From Ignavibacteria bacterium (lineage in GTDB: Bacteria > Bacteroidota > Ignavibacteria > Ignavibacteriales > Ignavibacteriaceae): a stretch of DNA of 64,000 nucleotides. Within the stretch, counting starts at the first letter, position 1. Every line of letters begins with the position of its first letter. Both the position numbers and the translations under genes were made by a program. Below are positions 52,501 to 60,345 of this stretch, one piece after another. Below the pieces are notes generated by a model that did not search any database, had not been told where the DNA came from, and was given only the letters and a program-made list of their open reading frames with translations. The DNA lies in NCBI GenBank assembly GCA_017302895.1, contig JAFLBV010000001.1, positions 1,116,001-1,180,000 of the forward strand, read 5' to 3'.

Positions 52501-54772
52501 GTTCCTCATAGAAAATACCCGAGAAGTGAACGGTAACTGAATTATACTTCGCATCGAGAACGGGAATAAAGTCATCCGTTTGTTCCGGAGAAATAATACG
52601 AAGTGTATCAAAGGCTTTAGAGAAGGCACCATTGAAGACAAGAGAGTCTTTCCCGAAAACAACTTTCCGGATGATTACGGGGAACGATTTTTTGAAATCT
52701 CTGGCTGTTGAATAATTAAATGAAGAGTAGCCTTCCGGAGTTGTAATGCCGATACTTTTATCACTGTGCAGGAAGACTAAATCAGTCGCAAAAGATGTCA
52801 GTAGCCGGTTAAATCCGAAGGAATTTTTTTCGACAATTCCATTGCTCACATTCGCAAAGAAGATTAAATCCCCGAAAATAAGATATTTCCCGGTATCAAC
52901 TTTTAAAATCTGAGTTACAGGGCTCTTAATTTTATCGCCAAAAATGGAAGTATAGCTAAACTGAACCGGAGAAGCGGGATCATTTTTCTTTGTGAACTCC
53001 GGTTTCAAAACTCCATTTTTGGTTGCAATAAATATCTCATTATCGATTTGACAGACATAGTTCTTATTAAGTGCAGGTAAACGGCTGTTTAAACCAAGGT
53101 GTGTGACATAATAATTCTTCACATCACCGTTTCTAAACCTGATATAATATATTCCATTGTATCTGGTTGAAACCCAGATATCACCATTCTTGTCAGCGAC
53201 AAGGGCTGTGAGTCCTTCCTTTATTTCAGGAATGACAAAATCTTCAACCAGTTTAAAATTCTGTGCAGTTGGTTTATCAATAATTCTTGCACAATGGAAC
53301 TGGTTGCCGGTATTGAAGAAAATCCAATCCGGATATTTTTTGTTTCCGGTGATAAATTGAACACTTTCGCCAGATTTTACATTGTAAACATTTCTTGCAA
53401 AAGTGTCCTGAATAGTCCAGATTCCCCCTGAACCGGCACTGACCAGAATACCGTTAGAGTTCAAAAAAGTCCAGCAATTTCCTTTATATGTGCTTAGATT
53501 GCTAAAAGAGTGATTGTCTGTCTTGGAATTGTGTTTGTATTTTGGCAGATATGAAACCCCGTCAAGACTGCCGATATAAATCCTGCCCTCAAACTCAATC
53601 AAGGAGTAAATGGTTTTGGGTGCATTCTGATCGCTTCCGTAGAATCGAAGCGGGTAATTTATGTCAACTTTAATCAATCCGTTTCCTGTGGATGTCCACA
53701 AATTCCCGAATGACTCAGCGAAGAGGAAGAGGGGCATGCCTTCGGGGAATCCTCGTTCGTGATTAATTATTTCAATAAGATCACCCGAGTTGGAAAGGAT
53801 AACTATACCGCCTGTTTTTGTTGCAACGGCAAACTTTGTTTCATCAATTTTTTTAATGAAGTATATGGTGTGAAGGTTCAGGTATTTTTGGGCGGTTGTG
53901 GAAAAGTTTTCAATTTTTTGCGTAACGCTGTTAAACAGTTGCCAATCCGCTTTGGAATTACAAACAAGTATTCTGTTGCCGGGCAAACCGGTCAGGTATC
54001 GGAATGCCTTGGTTGAATCGTTGAGACCGGGTAATGGTTGAAAACTGTTTCCCTTCAGCAAACATATACCTTTGGTGCGGTGAATAAGATAGATCTCGTT
54101 GTTTGCTTCCGACGCTAAAAATTGAACCAGATCAACATTGATTGTTGTAATTGTGTTCTTGTAGTACCTGAAAATACGCTTTGGAGAGATAAAATAGACA
54201 CCATTGGGACCGGAGATGGTAGCCCAGACATTTGTAAAATGCCTCTCCTTTTCAGGCAGGCGTTGCGAGAGAGATACATATTCAAGATCACCGCGCAAAT
54301 TTGGTTTAAGGTAACCAAATTCATCTACACCGCCTGCATAGATTGTTCCCAAACTGTCGATTGCCAAAGAACGGACGACAGAATTGTTGCTGTTATAATG
54401 CTGCTTCCAGTTTATTCCATCCAACTCAAGGATACCAGAATTGTTCGCGAAGAACATGACTCCCCGTTTATCCTGAACAGCGGCCCACAATTGTGTACTC
54501 CCCAGACTCTCTTTTGGAGAGTATAGTCTCATCAATGGTGCACCGTTCCCCGCAATCCATTGTGGAAAGATATCGATAGTGAAGAAACAATAAAGGAGGA
54601 ACAAAAGGAGAGTTCTTGAAAACGGATCAAATGACTTGCACGATGAATCCCGTTTCAGACTTCGCAGGGAATCATCGATGGTGGAAATAAATATCTCAGG
54701 TTTGGTGTCTGCCATAGTCCGGTATTCTCTATGCTGCCAACTGAATAAATTCGTAATTTTCAGGTAAGGCAT
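49538..54772 (-). CDS. giant hybrid two-component sensor: propeller-Y_Y_Y-PAS-HisKA-HATPase-REC-REC-HPt
   Basis: The 1744-residue protein combines sensor, kinase and phosphorelay modules. In order: a hydrophobic segment near residues 50-68; two-component-regulator propeller repeats (about 75-745, '[12 protein letters not shown]', '[12 protein letters not shown]'); a Y_Y_Y domain (about 760-840); a membrane helix (about 850); PAS/PAC (about 890-1010); HisKA with '[16 protein letters not shown]'; HATPase ('DTGIGLTP', '[12 protein letters not shown]'); REC1 ('VVDDNETAR', '[12 protein letters not shown]'); REC2 ('[11 protein letters not shown]', '[12 protein letters not shown]'); and an HPt domain with '[14 protein letters not shown]'. 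There is no DNA-binding output domain, so a partner regulator must be elsewhere. A second ATG 19 codons in is an alternative start. Confidence 0.93.
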   Translation of the reverse strand: MPYLKITNLFSWQHREYRTMADTKPEIFISTIDDSLRSLKRDSSCKSFDPFSRTLLLFLLYCFFTIDIFPQWIAGNGAPLMRLYSPKESLGSTQLWAAVQDKRGVMFFANNSGILELDGINWKQHYNSNNSVVRSLAIDSLGTIYAGGVDEFGYLKPNLRGDLEYVSLSQRLPEKERHFTNVWATISGPNGVYFISPKRIFRYYKNTITTINVDLVQFLASEANNEIYLIHRTKGICLLKGNSFQPLPGLNDSTKAFRYLTGLPGNRILVCNSKADWQLFNSVTQKIENFSTTAQKYLNLHTIYFIKKIDETKFAVATKTGGIVILSNSGDLIEIINHERGFPEGMPLFLFAESFGNLWTSTGNGLIKVDINYPLRFYGSDQNAPKTIYSLIEFEGRIYIGSLDGVSYLPKYKHNSKTDNHSFSNLSTYKGNCWTFLNSNGILVSAGSGGIWTIQDTFARNVYNVKSGESVQFITGNKKYPDWIFFNTGNQFHCARIIDKPTAQNFKLVEDFVIPEIKEGLTALVADKNGDIWVSTRYNGIYYIRFRNGDVKNYYVTHLGLNSRLPALNKNYVCQIDNEIFIATKNGVLKPEFTKKNDPASPVQFSYTSIFGDKIKSPVTQILKVDTGKYLIFGDLIFFANVSNGIVEKNSFGFNRLLTSFATDLVFLHSDKSIGITTPEGYSSFNYSTARDFKKSFPVIIRKVVFGKDSLVFNGAFSKAFDTLRIISPEQTDDFIPVLDAKYNSVTVHFSGIFYEEPEQIEYKYFLEGFSDEWSNWSKENRAVFTNLPGGDYTFKVVARNVYGVESTVAEYSFRVHPPWYATWWAYLIYFFLVISVSGLGVKYYTRRLQRQKTHLEEIVRQRTAEIELINSRLSSQNLALNKSAIVSLTDSSGIITEANDEFCRISKFSRDEVIGKNHRIINSGLHPKEFFKELWDTIKAGKVWRGQVRNKAKDGSFYWVDAVIAPILNENGEPVEYLSIRFDITEMKKFEAELAEAKELAEAATVAKSQFLATMSHEIRTPMNAIIGLSHLALKTELDKKQLDYLVKIERSAQALLGIINDILDFSKIEAGKLNIETIEFDLETVMDSVSSLISQKAQEKGLEFSIRISREVPTDLIGDPLRIGQIITNFCSNAVKFTEKGEIIISATIAEKIGDKVLLCFSVKDTGIGLTPEQQAKMFQSFSQADSSTTRKYGGTGLGLAISKSLAKLMGGEVWVESEFGKGSTFFFTTLLDIQKDQKQDAYQLTIDLRGMNVLVVDDNETARLILREALESFSFMVTTAASGREAIETIRANKENPFALVFMDWQMPEMDGIQTAKTILSEFTEAAPEIIMLSAFGKEDIVEEAASIGITAFLRKPVSYSHLFDTIMEVCGKEIRTERKRLDKGMKHSEAISRIKGARILLTEDNEINQQVASELLESAGFIVEIANNGKESVEKVLSSGIPSKYDIVLMDLQMPVMDGYTATMTIRKDERYNHLPIVAMTADAMMGIKEKCIQVGMMDFVTKPIDPDEMFGALVTWIKPGERQTVEIQKQETKSSVDIELPQFATIDTTNGLYRVGGNKRLYTDLIRKFFENNINTVENIKTAVRNDDKELSVRLAHTVKGVAGNIGAVELQLVAAKLEALLKEDSPEEYEAVISEFDQKLHQVLKEIGEWKKSTETPAAEDDFSELDIDTVSRLMNELIPLLEDNDIDSTAKIVEINQVPGAGNIRAALDELTKSIKSYDFDSALEMSKKLCEDLGIK

Positions 54773-54881
54773 CTGTCACATTAACAGTGATATTTCCATT
54801 AAAAAGAATGATTCACCATTTTCTGGAAATCTGCGATACACTATCCAAATATAATAAAATTCCCTTGCTTTAAATAGCAAA

Positions 54882-54930
54882 ACCCGCCGGTTTCAGCATG
54901 ACTGAATTATCAATCTGAGCCCCGGCGGGT
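54882..54930 (-). terminator. terminator downstream of the lipoprotein phosphatase gene
   Basis: ACCCGCCGG (54882-54890) pairs with CCGGCGGGT (54922-54930). On the minus strand the stem ends in TTTTGCTATTT. The loop is long (31 bases), but the GC stem is strong. Confidence 0.7.
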
Positions 54931-55037
54931 ATTTTATTGTAAAAGTACAACACTCTCCTGCTTTCAGCAATCTGTCACACAATAGCCATACAGTCATTTC
55001 GCAAGATGGTTATTGAGAGGAGTGGACTATAAAATCT

Positions 55038-55943
55038 TCAGTTCTTAAGGTATAATTTCCGCATGGCTGTCTGCTGTTCAACGGTTATTCCGAGGCCTTC
55101 GGAAAAATATTTTTCGATACTGCCGTATTTTGTCTGCACTTCGTCAAATGCTGCATTGAGGTACTCTTCTCTTACACCAAAAATGGCTAAAGGAATCGAT
55201 TTCGATCCACCTGCTGCGACAAACTTTTGGATTAGAGTGTCGTACATTGGGAGAATATATTCATTACTGCGAAGATAATCCTGCATAACCACTTCCCTCG
55301 GCACGCCAAGAAGAGTCAGCAGGGCTGCAGCTGCCCATCCGGTACGGTCTTTCCCGGTTGCACAATGAAAAAGTGCGGGTAACTGATTTGTGTCTGCGAG
55401 CGAGAGGAATAATTTCCTGAAATTTGTTTTTGCACTCGGAAGGGAAATGCAATCGCGGTAAGCCTGTTTGAAAAGGGCTTCGACCTTGCCATCACCAAGT
55501 TCGATATTCGCTTTTTTTGGGTCAGTTAAAAGGGAAGTCAGATTTGCAGGTCCCGAAGAGGGAACATCAGCAAGTACATCCAGCCAGACATTCTTCACGC
55601 CGGCAGGAAGCTCATCCGGGGCGGGATTTTTCTCTGCAGCAGTCCGTAAATCAAAGACATTTTTGAGATTCAGTTTCTCAATTTTAAGCATATCGCCGGC
55701 ACTGACATTGAAAAGCTGGTTCGCCCGAAATACCAGCCCATTAGCAATGGTGGCTCCGCTTGTGGTTTTGTAGCCCCCCAAGTCCCGCAGGTTTGGGACG
55801 GAAGCGATGCCCAGACTGCGTCCCGGTTCAGGTTGTTTCGCTTGCTTGTCTGCCACTTTTGAGCAGGAAATAAAAATAATACTTGTCAGTACGATAAGTG
55901 AAATAAGTGTGAAATTTGTGTAAAGTTTACTAATGTAATTCAT
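55038..55943 (-). CDS. lipoprotein protein-tyrosine phosphatase-like (Tyr phosphatase 3 family)
   Basis: The 301-residue protein has a lipobox signal ('IIFISCS', Cys about 27) and a phosphatase domain with 'PNLRDLGGYKTTSGATI', 'VFDLRTAAEK' (general-acid region) and the P-loop 'FHCATGKDRTG' containing CX5R. This matches the bacterial dual-specificity/PTP family that acts on phospholipids or phosphotyrosine. Anchored outside the cytoplasm, it probably acts on an envelope or environmental phosphoester. It is a single-gene unit, ended by the GC-rich hairpin at 54882-54930. Confidence 0.85.
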   Translation of the reverse strand: MNYISKLYTNFTLISLIVLTSIIFISCSKVADKQAKQPEPGRSLGIASVPNLRDLGGYKTTSGATIANGLVFRANQLFNVSAGDMLKIEKLNLKNVFDLRTAAEKNPAPDELPAGVKNVWLDVLADVPSSGPANLTSLLTDPKKANIELGDGKVEALFKQAYRDCISLPSAKTNFRKLFLSLADTNQLPALFHCATGKDRTGWAAAALLTLLGVPREVVMQDYLRSNEYILPMYDTLIQKFVAAGGSKSIPLAIFGVREEYLNAAFDEVQTKYGSIEKYFSEGLGITVEQQTAMRKLYLKN

Positions 55944-56305
55944 GGTGTATATTCAATCTCTGTTGAAAAATAAAAAAAAGCTTACAAAAATTATTAACTT
56001 TAATTGATGAATCAAAGAATAGATAAATTAATGTACCTTCGATGCAAAATACAAAAAATATTGATCATCAGAACAAAATAAACTCAGGAGTTGCAGGCGT
56101 CATTTCTGTTCTGCTTTAACATCTGATGCGATGAAGATATTGCGGTATCCGCTCTTCGAAGGTGATGTCTGACCCGTTTTTTTTATATTTGGGAGGTTAA
56201 TAGATCAGTTATTTTTCAGAGCCCGGGAAAACTTATGAGATCCGGCCGGAATGATACAAAAAAGAGAGCACTTAAGTATTAAAACTAAAAATGAAACAAA
56301 GAGAG
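55944..56305. other. divergent intergenic region, AT-rich, nothing specific seen
   Basis: About 360 bases separate the phosphatase gene (-) and the methyltransferase gene (+). It must hold both promoters. I see no operator palindrome and none of the repeat words found elsewhere. Confidence 0.5.
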
Positions 56306-57106
56306 ATGAAAAACGAAAACAATTATTTAGCAATTAACCGGCAATCGTGGAACAACAGAGTAGCTACACATCTAAAATCTGAATTCTACGATCTTGATAA
56401 TTTTATTAAAGGGAAAACTTCCCTGAACAGTATTGAGCTCGATTTACTTGCAGATGTAAAAGGGAAAACGATTTTGCATCTGCAATGTCATTTTGGACAG
56501 GACACAATTTCACTCTCCAGACTCGGTGCGGAGGTCACTGGAGTAGACCTGTCGGACAAGGCTATTGAAAGCGCAAAACAGATTGCATCTGATACAAACT
56601 CAAATGCCAATTTCATCTGCTGTGACATTTACGATTTACCAAATCATTTGGACAAGCAATTTGATATTGTCTTTACAAGTTACGGAACAATTGGCTGGTT
56701 ACCCGATCTGGATAAGTGGGCTAAAATCGTTTCCCGATATCTGAAACAAAACGGAAAATTTGTGTTTGTAGAGTTCCATCCTGTAGTTTGGATGTTCGAT
56801 GACAATTTTGAAAAGATTGGATATAATTATTTTAAATCGGATGCGATCATAGAAACTGAAAAAGGGACCTATGCCGATAAAACCGCGGACATTGTCGTGG
56901 AATCTGTTTCGTGGAATCACAGTCTAAGTGAGGTAATCACCAGTCTGATACAAAACGGACTCGAAATAAATTCTTTTGAGGAATATGATTATTCTCCTTA
57001 CAACTGCTTTAACAAAACAATTGAGTTTGAACCCGGAAAATTTCGCATCGAGCATTTAAGCAACAAAATTCCGATGGTATATTCCGTAGTGGCAAGGAAG
57101 AAATAA
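56306..57106 (+). CDS. class I SAM-dependent methyltransferase
   Basis: The protein is 266 residues from the ATG at 56306, which is preceded by AGAGAG; an ATG five codons earlier is possible. It has motif I 'KTILHLQCHFGQDTISLSRL' (SAM-binding loop), the acidic residue in 'VTGVDLSDKAI', 'CCDIYDLPN' and motif IV 'DIVFTSYGTIGWLPD'. The overall pattern matches small-molecule methyltransferases of the UbiE/COQ5-like superfamily. The substrate is unknown. No enzyme pathway is adjacent; repeats follow directly. Confidence 0.87.
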   Translation: MKNENNYLAINRQSWNNRVATHLKSEFYDLDNFIKGKTSLNSIELDLLADVKGKTILHLQCHFGQDTISLSRLGAEVTGVDLSDKAIESAKQIASDTNSNANFICCDIYDLPNHLDKQFDIVFTSYGTIGWLPDLDKWAKIVSRYLKQNGKFVFVEFHPVVWMFDDNFEKIGYNYFKSDAIIETEKGTYADKTADIVVESVSWNHSLSEVITSLIQNGLEINSFEEYDYSPYNCFNKTIEFEPGKFRIEHLSNKIPMVYSVVARKK

Positions 57107-57478
57107 AAAGAGGCTTTCTCACTAGTGGCGTCCTTTTTTTCAGCCATTCAGATTTGATTTTAATACCAGCCCTCGGGGCGAAATGTGGGTAGAATCGTGT
57201 AACAAGTAGCAAAGAAGCCCTGGGGGCGACATGTGGATAGAATGTATTAGAAGGGCACTCGGCCAAAAACTTAGAAAAGGAGTGACAATCGTCCTCGATT
57301 GTCCAACCACTTAGTTTTGGTACTGGGATGGTTTTTGCTTATTTCGGCAAGTGAGTTTTGGCCTCGCACCTGATAAAATCAGTAGAGCGCAAGGAATAAT
57401 TAATGCAAAGAGAATGGAACTTCTATACGAGAAATATTCAGGGAGCAAGTTTCACAAGAAGAAGAGAAAAAGAACAGT
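57107..57478. repeat. repeat-bearing gap with 'gggcgacatgtgg' words
   Basis: Two copies of the 'ccc..gggcgaaatgtgggtag' family lie near 57172-57195 and 57213-57242, and an 'aaaaggagtgacaatcgtcc' word at about 57276. These are the same families as at 2626-3925 and 26586-26790. A short frame at about 57320-57496 ('KFHKKKRKRT' on plus) looks somewhat protein-like, but I cannot place it. No confident gene. Confidence 0.7.
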
Positions 57479-57595
57479 TCAATTACTGCATGTTGATGAA
57501 CTGATATGACTCCTCAGCCGACCATCTAGATCGGAAGTCTGACCAATGTAGTAGTGATTGATGGATTTCGAGTAGAGGATGTAGAGATAAAACAT
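57479..57595 (-). pseudogene. truncated GIY-YIG nuclease copy
   Basis: The frame starts 'MFYLYILYSKSIN', has 'HYYIGQTSDLDGRLRSH' and stops after 38 residues. It duplicates the first part of the intact GIY-YIG gene at 57671-57931 nearly base for base (57510-57595 against 57846-57931) and then diverges. The catalytic C-terminal part is missing, so it is a dead partial copy. Confidence 0.85.
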
Positions 57596-57620
57596 TGAAG
57601 AAATCGGAATATTTAAAATG

Positions 57621-57646
57621 AAAAAGCCCGGAAAACCGGGCTTTTT
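57621..57646. terminator. terminator, duplicated copy downstream of broken tRNA-Asp
   Basis: AAAAAGCCCGG-aaaa-CCGGGCTTTTT forms a perfect stem with A/T runs on both sides. It works on either strand and is a copy of the terminator at 57957-57983. Confidence 0.9.
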
Positions 57647-57696
57647 GGCGGGACCGACGAGACTTCCCGATCACTCGGGACGACCTCCTGCGTGAC
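57646..57696 (-). pseudogene. 3' part of a tRNA-Asp copy, T-arm replaced by a palindrome
   Basis: The minus strand matches the intact tRNA-Asp from the anticodon-loop side ('GTCACGCAGGAGGTCG') and at the acceptor end ('AGTCTCGTCGGTCCCGCCA'). Between them the T-arm is replaced by a TCCCGA-gtga-TCGGGA palindrome (57665-57680). The 5' half is absent. It cannot fold as a tRNA. Confidence 0.85.
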
Positions 57697-57931
57697 CTGT
57701 CAGTTCCATAATAAAACTTCGACTTTTCATTTTTTTGATGAAGGATTCTCTTTTCGCAGCTTCAGAGCGGGTAGGGTATTCTTCGAAATAAATGATTTGC
57801 CAGTCGGTGGCTCTTGATGTGAAACGGGAAGATGAATTGTTATGTCTCCTCAGCCGACCATCTAGATCGGAAGTCTGACCAATGTAGTAGTGGTCTATGG
57901 ATTTAGAGTAGAGGATGTAGAGATAAAACAT
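57671..57931 (-). CDS. small GIY-YIG nuclease-domain protein next to tRNA-Asp
   Basis: The 86-residue protein starts at the ATG at 57931; a longer frame upstream is only the tRNA read as protein. It has 'MFYLYILYSKSIDHYYIGQT', the GIY-YIG equivalents YIL and YYIG, 'GRLRRHNNSSSRFTSRAT' with the conserved Arg/His, and 'SEAAKRESFIKKMKSRSF', whose Glu is the metal ligand. Its last codons and stop lie inside the broken tRNA-Asp copy and its palindrome (57665-57680). Single-domain GIY-YIG proteins have no proven role; homing or repair are guesses. The tRNA terminator (57957-57983) lies just upstream of it. Confidence 0.82.
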   Translation of the reverse strand: MFYLYILYSKSIDHYYIGQTSDLDGRLRRHNNSSSRFTSRATDWQIIYFEEYPTRSEAAKRESFIKKMKSRSFIMELTGHAGGRPE

Positions 57932-57956
57932 TGATAAAATCGGAATATTTAAAATG

Positions 57957-57983
57957 AAAAAGCCCGGAAAACCGGGCTTTTTT
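57957..57983. terminator. terminator directly after tRNA-Asp
   Basis: AGCCCGG-aaaa-CCGGGCT with A/T runs on both sides lies just past the encoded CCA on the minus strand. It ends the tRNA transcript and separates it from the GIY-YIG gene. Confidence 0.9.
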
Positions 57984-58060
57984 TGGCGGGACCGACGAGA
58001 CTCGAACTCGCGACCTCCTGCGTGACAGGCAGGCGTTCTAACCAACTGAACTACAATCCC
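57984..58060 (-). tRNA. tRNA-Asp (anticodon GTC)
   Basis: The minus strand gives a complete 77-base cloverleaf including an encoded CCA. The acceptor 5' GGGATTG pairs with 3' CGGTCCC. The D-arm has 'TAGTTCAGTTGGTTAGA'. The anticodon stem-loop CCTGC-CTGTCAC-GCAGG carries the anticodon GTC. The T-arm has GTTCGAGTC. The discriminator base is G. It is the only intact tRNA seen in the window, and partial copies of it flank it on both sides. Confidence 0.96.
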
Positions 58061-58106
58061 AAAAAACTTTGTTCGAAGGAGCGACCTTCCCGATGAATCG
58101 GGACGA

Positions 58107-58129
58107 CTAACCAACTGAACTACAATCCC
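58107..58129 (-). pseudogene. 5' fragment of a tRNA-Asp copy
   Basis: On the minus strand these 23 bases equal the first 23 of the intact tRNA-Asp (GGGATTGTAGTTCAGTTGGT...). After that the copy is interrupted by TCCCGAT-tc-ATCGGGA (58088-58103), the same type of palindrome that breaks the copy at 57646-57696. It is a tRNA fragment only. Confidence 0.85.
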
Positions 58130-58253
58130 ATTTCCTAAATCAGAATGATTTGGACTTCAAATATACAACGGGGAGAAATATTTTGCAAGTGTCTTTGTAA
58201 AATTTCTTAAAATATTTTAATTTTTTGTTTGAAACCACCCGAAAAGCGTGATT

Positions 58254-58646
58254 CTACTCGTCTCCGGTACCGAAAATTTCTTCCATTAAGCCGATGAGAT
58301 CTTTCAGGTGGAAGGGTTTCGAGAGATAGTGAGTAAATCCTCTTGCTCTAAATTCTTCTTCATCGGAATGGGCAGCATATGCTGTTATTGCAACGAGGGG
58401 TTTGTCTTTATAATGGTCGGTGACTTTGATTCTCTCCATCAATTGGGCACCATCAATTCCGTGACCAAGGTTTATGTCAATAAGCATTCCGTCATAGTCG
58501 TCTGTTGCCAGTTTTTGAAATGCTGCTGCTGCATCAGGAACCATATCCAATTGAAACCTGCCACCGAGGACTCTAAAAACCAGATTCTGACAGTAAATGT
58601 CATCTTCCACATACAGAAGTTTTTTAGCCTTTTTACCGTTTTCCAT
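58254..58646 (-). CDS. stand-alone receiver-domain protein
   Basis: The 130-residue protein is a single REC domain: 'LLYVEDDIYCQNLVFRV' (acidic pair), 'GMLIDINLGHGIDG' with phospho-acceptor Asp, 'VAITAYAAH' (Thr switch) and 'LSKPF' (Lys). It is strikingly similar to the C-terminal REC of the hybrid kinase at 60346-62913 ('KLLYVEDD', 'FTHYLSKPF' in both), so it is probably a duplicate of that domain and may share its phosphorelay. There is no output domain. Confidence 0.92.
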   Translation of the reverse strand: MENGKKAKKLLYVEDDIYCQNLVFRVLGGRFQLDMVPDAAAAFQKLATDDYDGMLIDINLGHGIDGAQLMERIKVTDHYKDKPLVAITAYAAHSDEEEFRARGFTHYLSKPFHLKDLIGLMEEIFGTGDE

Positions 58647-58880
58647 CGCTATTCTCCGGTTTCAAGATATTGTTTCGAGCTCGCAACAATTCCTTGGTAT
58701 TAAAGTTGAACAATACCAAAACGATCCGGGAATTTCCCGCCGTTTGGATTTGCAATTGTAAAAATAATGATAATCGGGAACATATCAGGTGTTTTGCGTC
58801 ATTTTTCTTGTAGAGTCTGGGAAATGAATTTATAATCCTTAAAAATTGTTATTATATATACCAAAACACCATGGAATTAA

Positions 58881-60326
58881 ATGAAAATTCTGCTGACCGG
58901 AGTAACCGGTTATATCGGAAAACGGCTTTTACCACTTCTTCTTGAACAGGGGCATGAAATTGTCTGCTGCGTTCGTGACAAAAAAAGGATTCCAACTGAA
59001 GGCATTTACGCTGACAAGAGGTTAACTTATTTTGAAGTGGATTTCCTCAAAGAAATTGTCATACCTCCGGGAGTCAGAAGTGTGGATGCTGCTTACTATT
59101 TGATTCACTCCATGACCTCTGATATCCGGAATTTTGAGCGACTTGAGGAGACATCCGCAAATAATTTCATGAACCTGGTTACCGCTCTCGATACCAAAAG
59201 GATCATCTATCTGGGTGGAATCACCAATTCTTCCGATCTCTCAAAGCATCTTGCATCGCGGAAAAAAGTTGAAGAAATTTTGGGCAGCACCTCAATTCCA
59301 CTGACTTCAATTCGTGCGGGGATAATTGTCGGATCGGGAAGTGCCTCCTTTGAAATTATTCGCGACCTGGTGGAAAAGCTCCCCGTAATGGTTACACCTA
59401 AGTGGCTGAACACAAAAAACCAGCCCATCGCCATAAGGAACATACTTGAATGTCTGACAGGAGTTTTGGATCACCCCGAGACGGAAAACAAATCGTATGA
59501 TGTCGGAGGTCCCGATATTTTGACCTACAAGCAGATGCTGCTGAAGTTTGCAGAAGTCAGGGGCTTGCGAAGATATATCTACACTGTCCCGGTGATGACT
59601 CCCCGGATATCGTCCTACTGGTTGTATTTTGTAACCGCCACTTCATATAAACTTGCGGTGAACCTTGTAAACAGTATGAAAATTGAAGTGATTGCGAGGA
59701 ATAACGATCTCATCGAACTTCTGGGGATAAAACCGATAGAATATAAAGAGGCTGTCGAGCTCGCTTTTCAGAAGATAGAGCAGAACAATGTTCTCTCAAG
59801 CTGGAAGGATTCGCTTGTGTCGAGTTCGGAAGACAGCTCCCTCTTTGATCACATCAATGTACCTGAAAACGGCGTTTTTAAAGATATCCGTGAGAAAGTG
59901 ATTGAAAAAGATCCCGACAGGGTTTTGCGGAACATCTGGTCGATTGGTGGAGAAAGAGGGTGGTATTATGCGGATTTTTTGTGGGGAATCAGAGGATTTC
60001 TCGATAAACTGGTCGGAGGTGTAGGCTTGCGGAGGGGAAGAACCAATCTCAACACGATTAATACCGGTGACACTCTCGATTTTTGGCGGGTGCTGGCGGC
60101 AGACATAGCCAAAAAGAGGCTCCTCTTGTATGCTGAGATGAAGTTACCGGGAGAAGCGTGGCTTGAGTTCAGGATTCTCAGAAAAGACGGTAAGGATATA
60201 CTACTCCAGACGGCGACATACAGACCAAAAGGGATATTTGGCAGACTGTACTGGTATTCAGTCCTTCCCTTCCACTATTTTGTATTCGATGGAATGGCGA
60301 AAAACATAGTCAGCTATGATCTATGA
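58881..60326 (+). CDS. SDR-family NAD(P)-binding protein with DUF2867-like C-terminus
   Basis: The 481-residue protein starts with the Rossmann motif 'LLTGVTGYIGKRLLPLL' (TGxxGxxG) and continues with the atypical SDR pattern 'AAYYLIHSM', 'RIIYLGGI' and 'LTSIRAGIIVGSGSASFEII' (about 1-290). The C-terminal third (about 330-481; 'IWSIGGERGWYYADFLWGIR', 'LYAEMKLPGEAWLEFRI') matches the DUF2867-type domain often fused to this SDR group. The substrate is unknown. It is flanked by minus-strand two-component genes, with its own promoter region in the 230-base gap upstream. Confidence 0.88.
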   Translation: MKILLTGVTGYIGKRLLPLLLEQGHEIVCCVRDKKRIPTEGIYADKRLTYFEVDFLKEIVIPPGVRSVDAAYYLIHSMTSDIRNFERLEETSANNFMNLVTALDTKRIIYLGGITNSSDLSKHLASRKKVEEILGSTSIPLTSIRAGIIVGSGSASFEIIRDLVEKLPVMVTPKWLNTKNQPIAIRNILECLTGVLDHPETENKSYDVGGPDILTYKQMLLKFAEVRGLRRYIYTVPVMTPRISSYWLYFVTATSYKLAVNLVNSMKIEVIARNNDLIELLGIKPIEYKEAVELAFQKIEQNNVLSSWKDSLVSSSEDSSLFDHINVPENGVFKDIREKVIEKDPDRVLRNIWSIGGERGWYYADFLWGIRGFLDKLVGGVGLRRGRTNLNTINTGDTLDFWRVLAADIAKKRLLLYAEMKLPGEAWLEFRILRKDGKDILLQTATYRPKGIFGRLYWYSVLPFHYFVFDGMAKNIVSYDL

Positions 60327-60345
60327 ACTATTAGCTGATTTGCAG

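Noticed and set aside
57009-57266. 85-codon minus frame with 'FYPHVAPRA' repeats
   Set aside because: It is the 'gggcgacatgtgggtaga' repeat read backwards and overlaps the methyltransferase gene.
57932-58114. N-terminal extension of the GIY-YIG frame
   Set aside because: It is the tRNA-Asp and its terminator read as protein; the ATG at 57931 gives the normal domain start.
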